Shown here: one piece after another, positions 63,932-64,000 of the stretch | How the letters are laid out: each line of letters begins with the position of its first letter | Numbering within the stretch: position 1 is the first letter of the stretch | NCBI GenBank assembly: GCA_029448655.1 | Contig: JACCLO010000001.1 | Coordinates: 5,146,001 to 5,210,000 of the forward strand | Length of the DNA: 64,000 bases | Source: Wolfiporia cocos | Lineage: Eukaryota > Basidiomycota > Agaricomycetes > Polyporales > Phaeolaceae | Direction of reading: 5' to 3' | Translations under genes and position numbers: made by a program | The notes under the pieces: model-generated | Told to the model about the DNA's origin: nothing | Database searches by the model: none | What the model saw: only the letters and a program-made list of their open reading frames with translations

Positions 63932-64000
63932 AGGTTTAGCAGGTGAGTCTTTCGACCCCCTTGCAAACCACGGCTGATACTGATATTTATTGATTCAGTA

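Overview
The window looks like an accessory region of a filamentous basidiomycete (Agaricomycetes) genome. Supporting signs are 45-61 bp introns with CTGAC/CTNAC branch points, a stand-alone dsRNA-binding microprotein, a fungal-type NAD kinase, a HET-domain gene, chromovirus-type Ty3/gypsy retrotransposons and a KDZ-type transposase. About 12 kb at the left is host gene space. The remaining ~52 kb is a nest of transposons.

Host genes (1-12.1 kb): a two-exon dsRBD protein (1799-2099, -), a seven-exon NAD kinase in a very GC-rich block (4921-7816, +) and a HET-domain protein (10291-12066, +). The stretches between them hold no gene I can support.

Retrotransposon graveyard (12.2-41.1 kb): decayed minus-strand gag/pol fragments are repeatedly interrupted by solo LTRs. 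Most of these can be delimited to the base because they carry 5-bp target-site duplications (TSDs). I use arbitrary family letters: A, B, D, E, F, I, K, L, M, O/S, T, V, X begin and end with TGTCAC/GTGACA-like termini; H has TGTTACGG/CCGTAACA termini; N is a ~240 bp miniature. Two M LTRs in opposite orientation (27506-29889 and 32710-34489) have exchanged TSDs. This shows that the 2.8 kb between them was inverted by recombination, and it cut one pol gene into a minus-strand and a plus-strand half. That pol belongs to an element carrying a dUTPase next to its protease.

KDZ nest (41.1-63.8 kb): a KDZ-like DNA transposon is bounded by ~1 kb terminal inverted repeats. It contains a broken transposase gene and a second gene with RNase H1 N-terminal-like domains. 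Into it inserted an 11.9 kb LTR retrotransposon (42069-53978, identical 698-bp LTRs, TSD TGATC) with an extra ORF, gag, and pol (PR-RT-RH-IN-chromodomain-dUTPase). Into the gag of that element inserted a 1.9 kb non-autonomous LTR element (47757-49655, identical 559-bp LTRs, TSD CAGGT). In both elements the sequence just inside the 5' LTR is complementary to a segment ~33 bp downstream of the LTR TATA box, which is the arrangement expected for Tf1/sushi-type self-priming. Many otherwise different LTR families share a promoter layout: an AGATAAGATA doublet, a CTTTAGGG-containing block, a TATA box, then a short palindrome.
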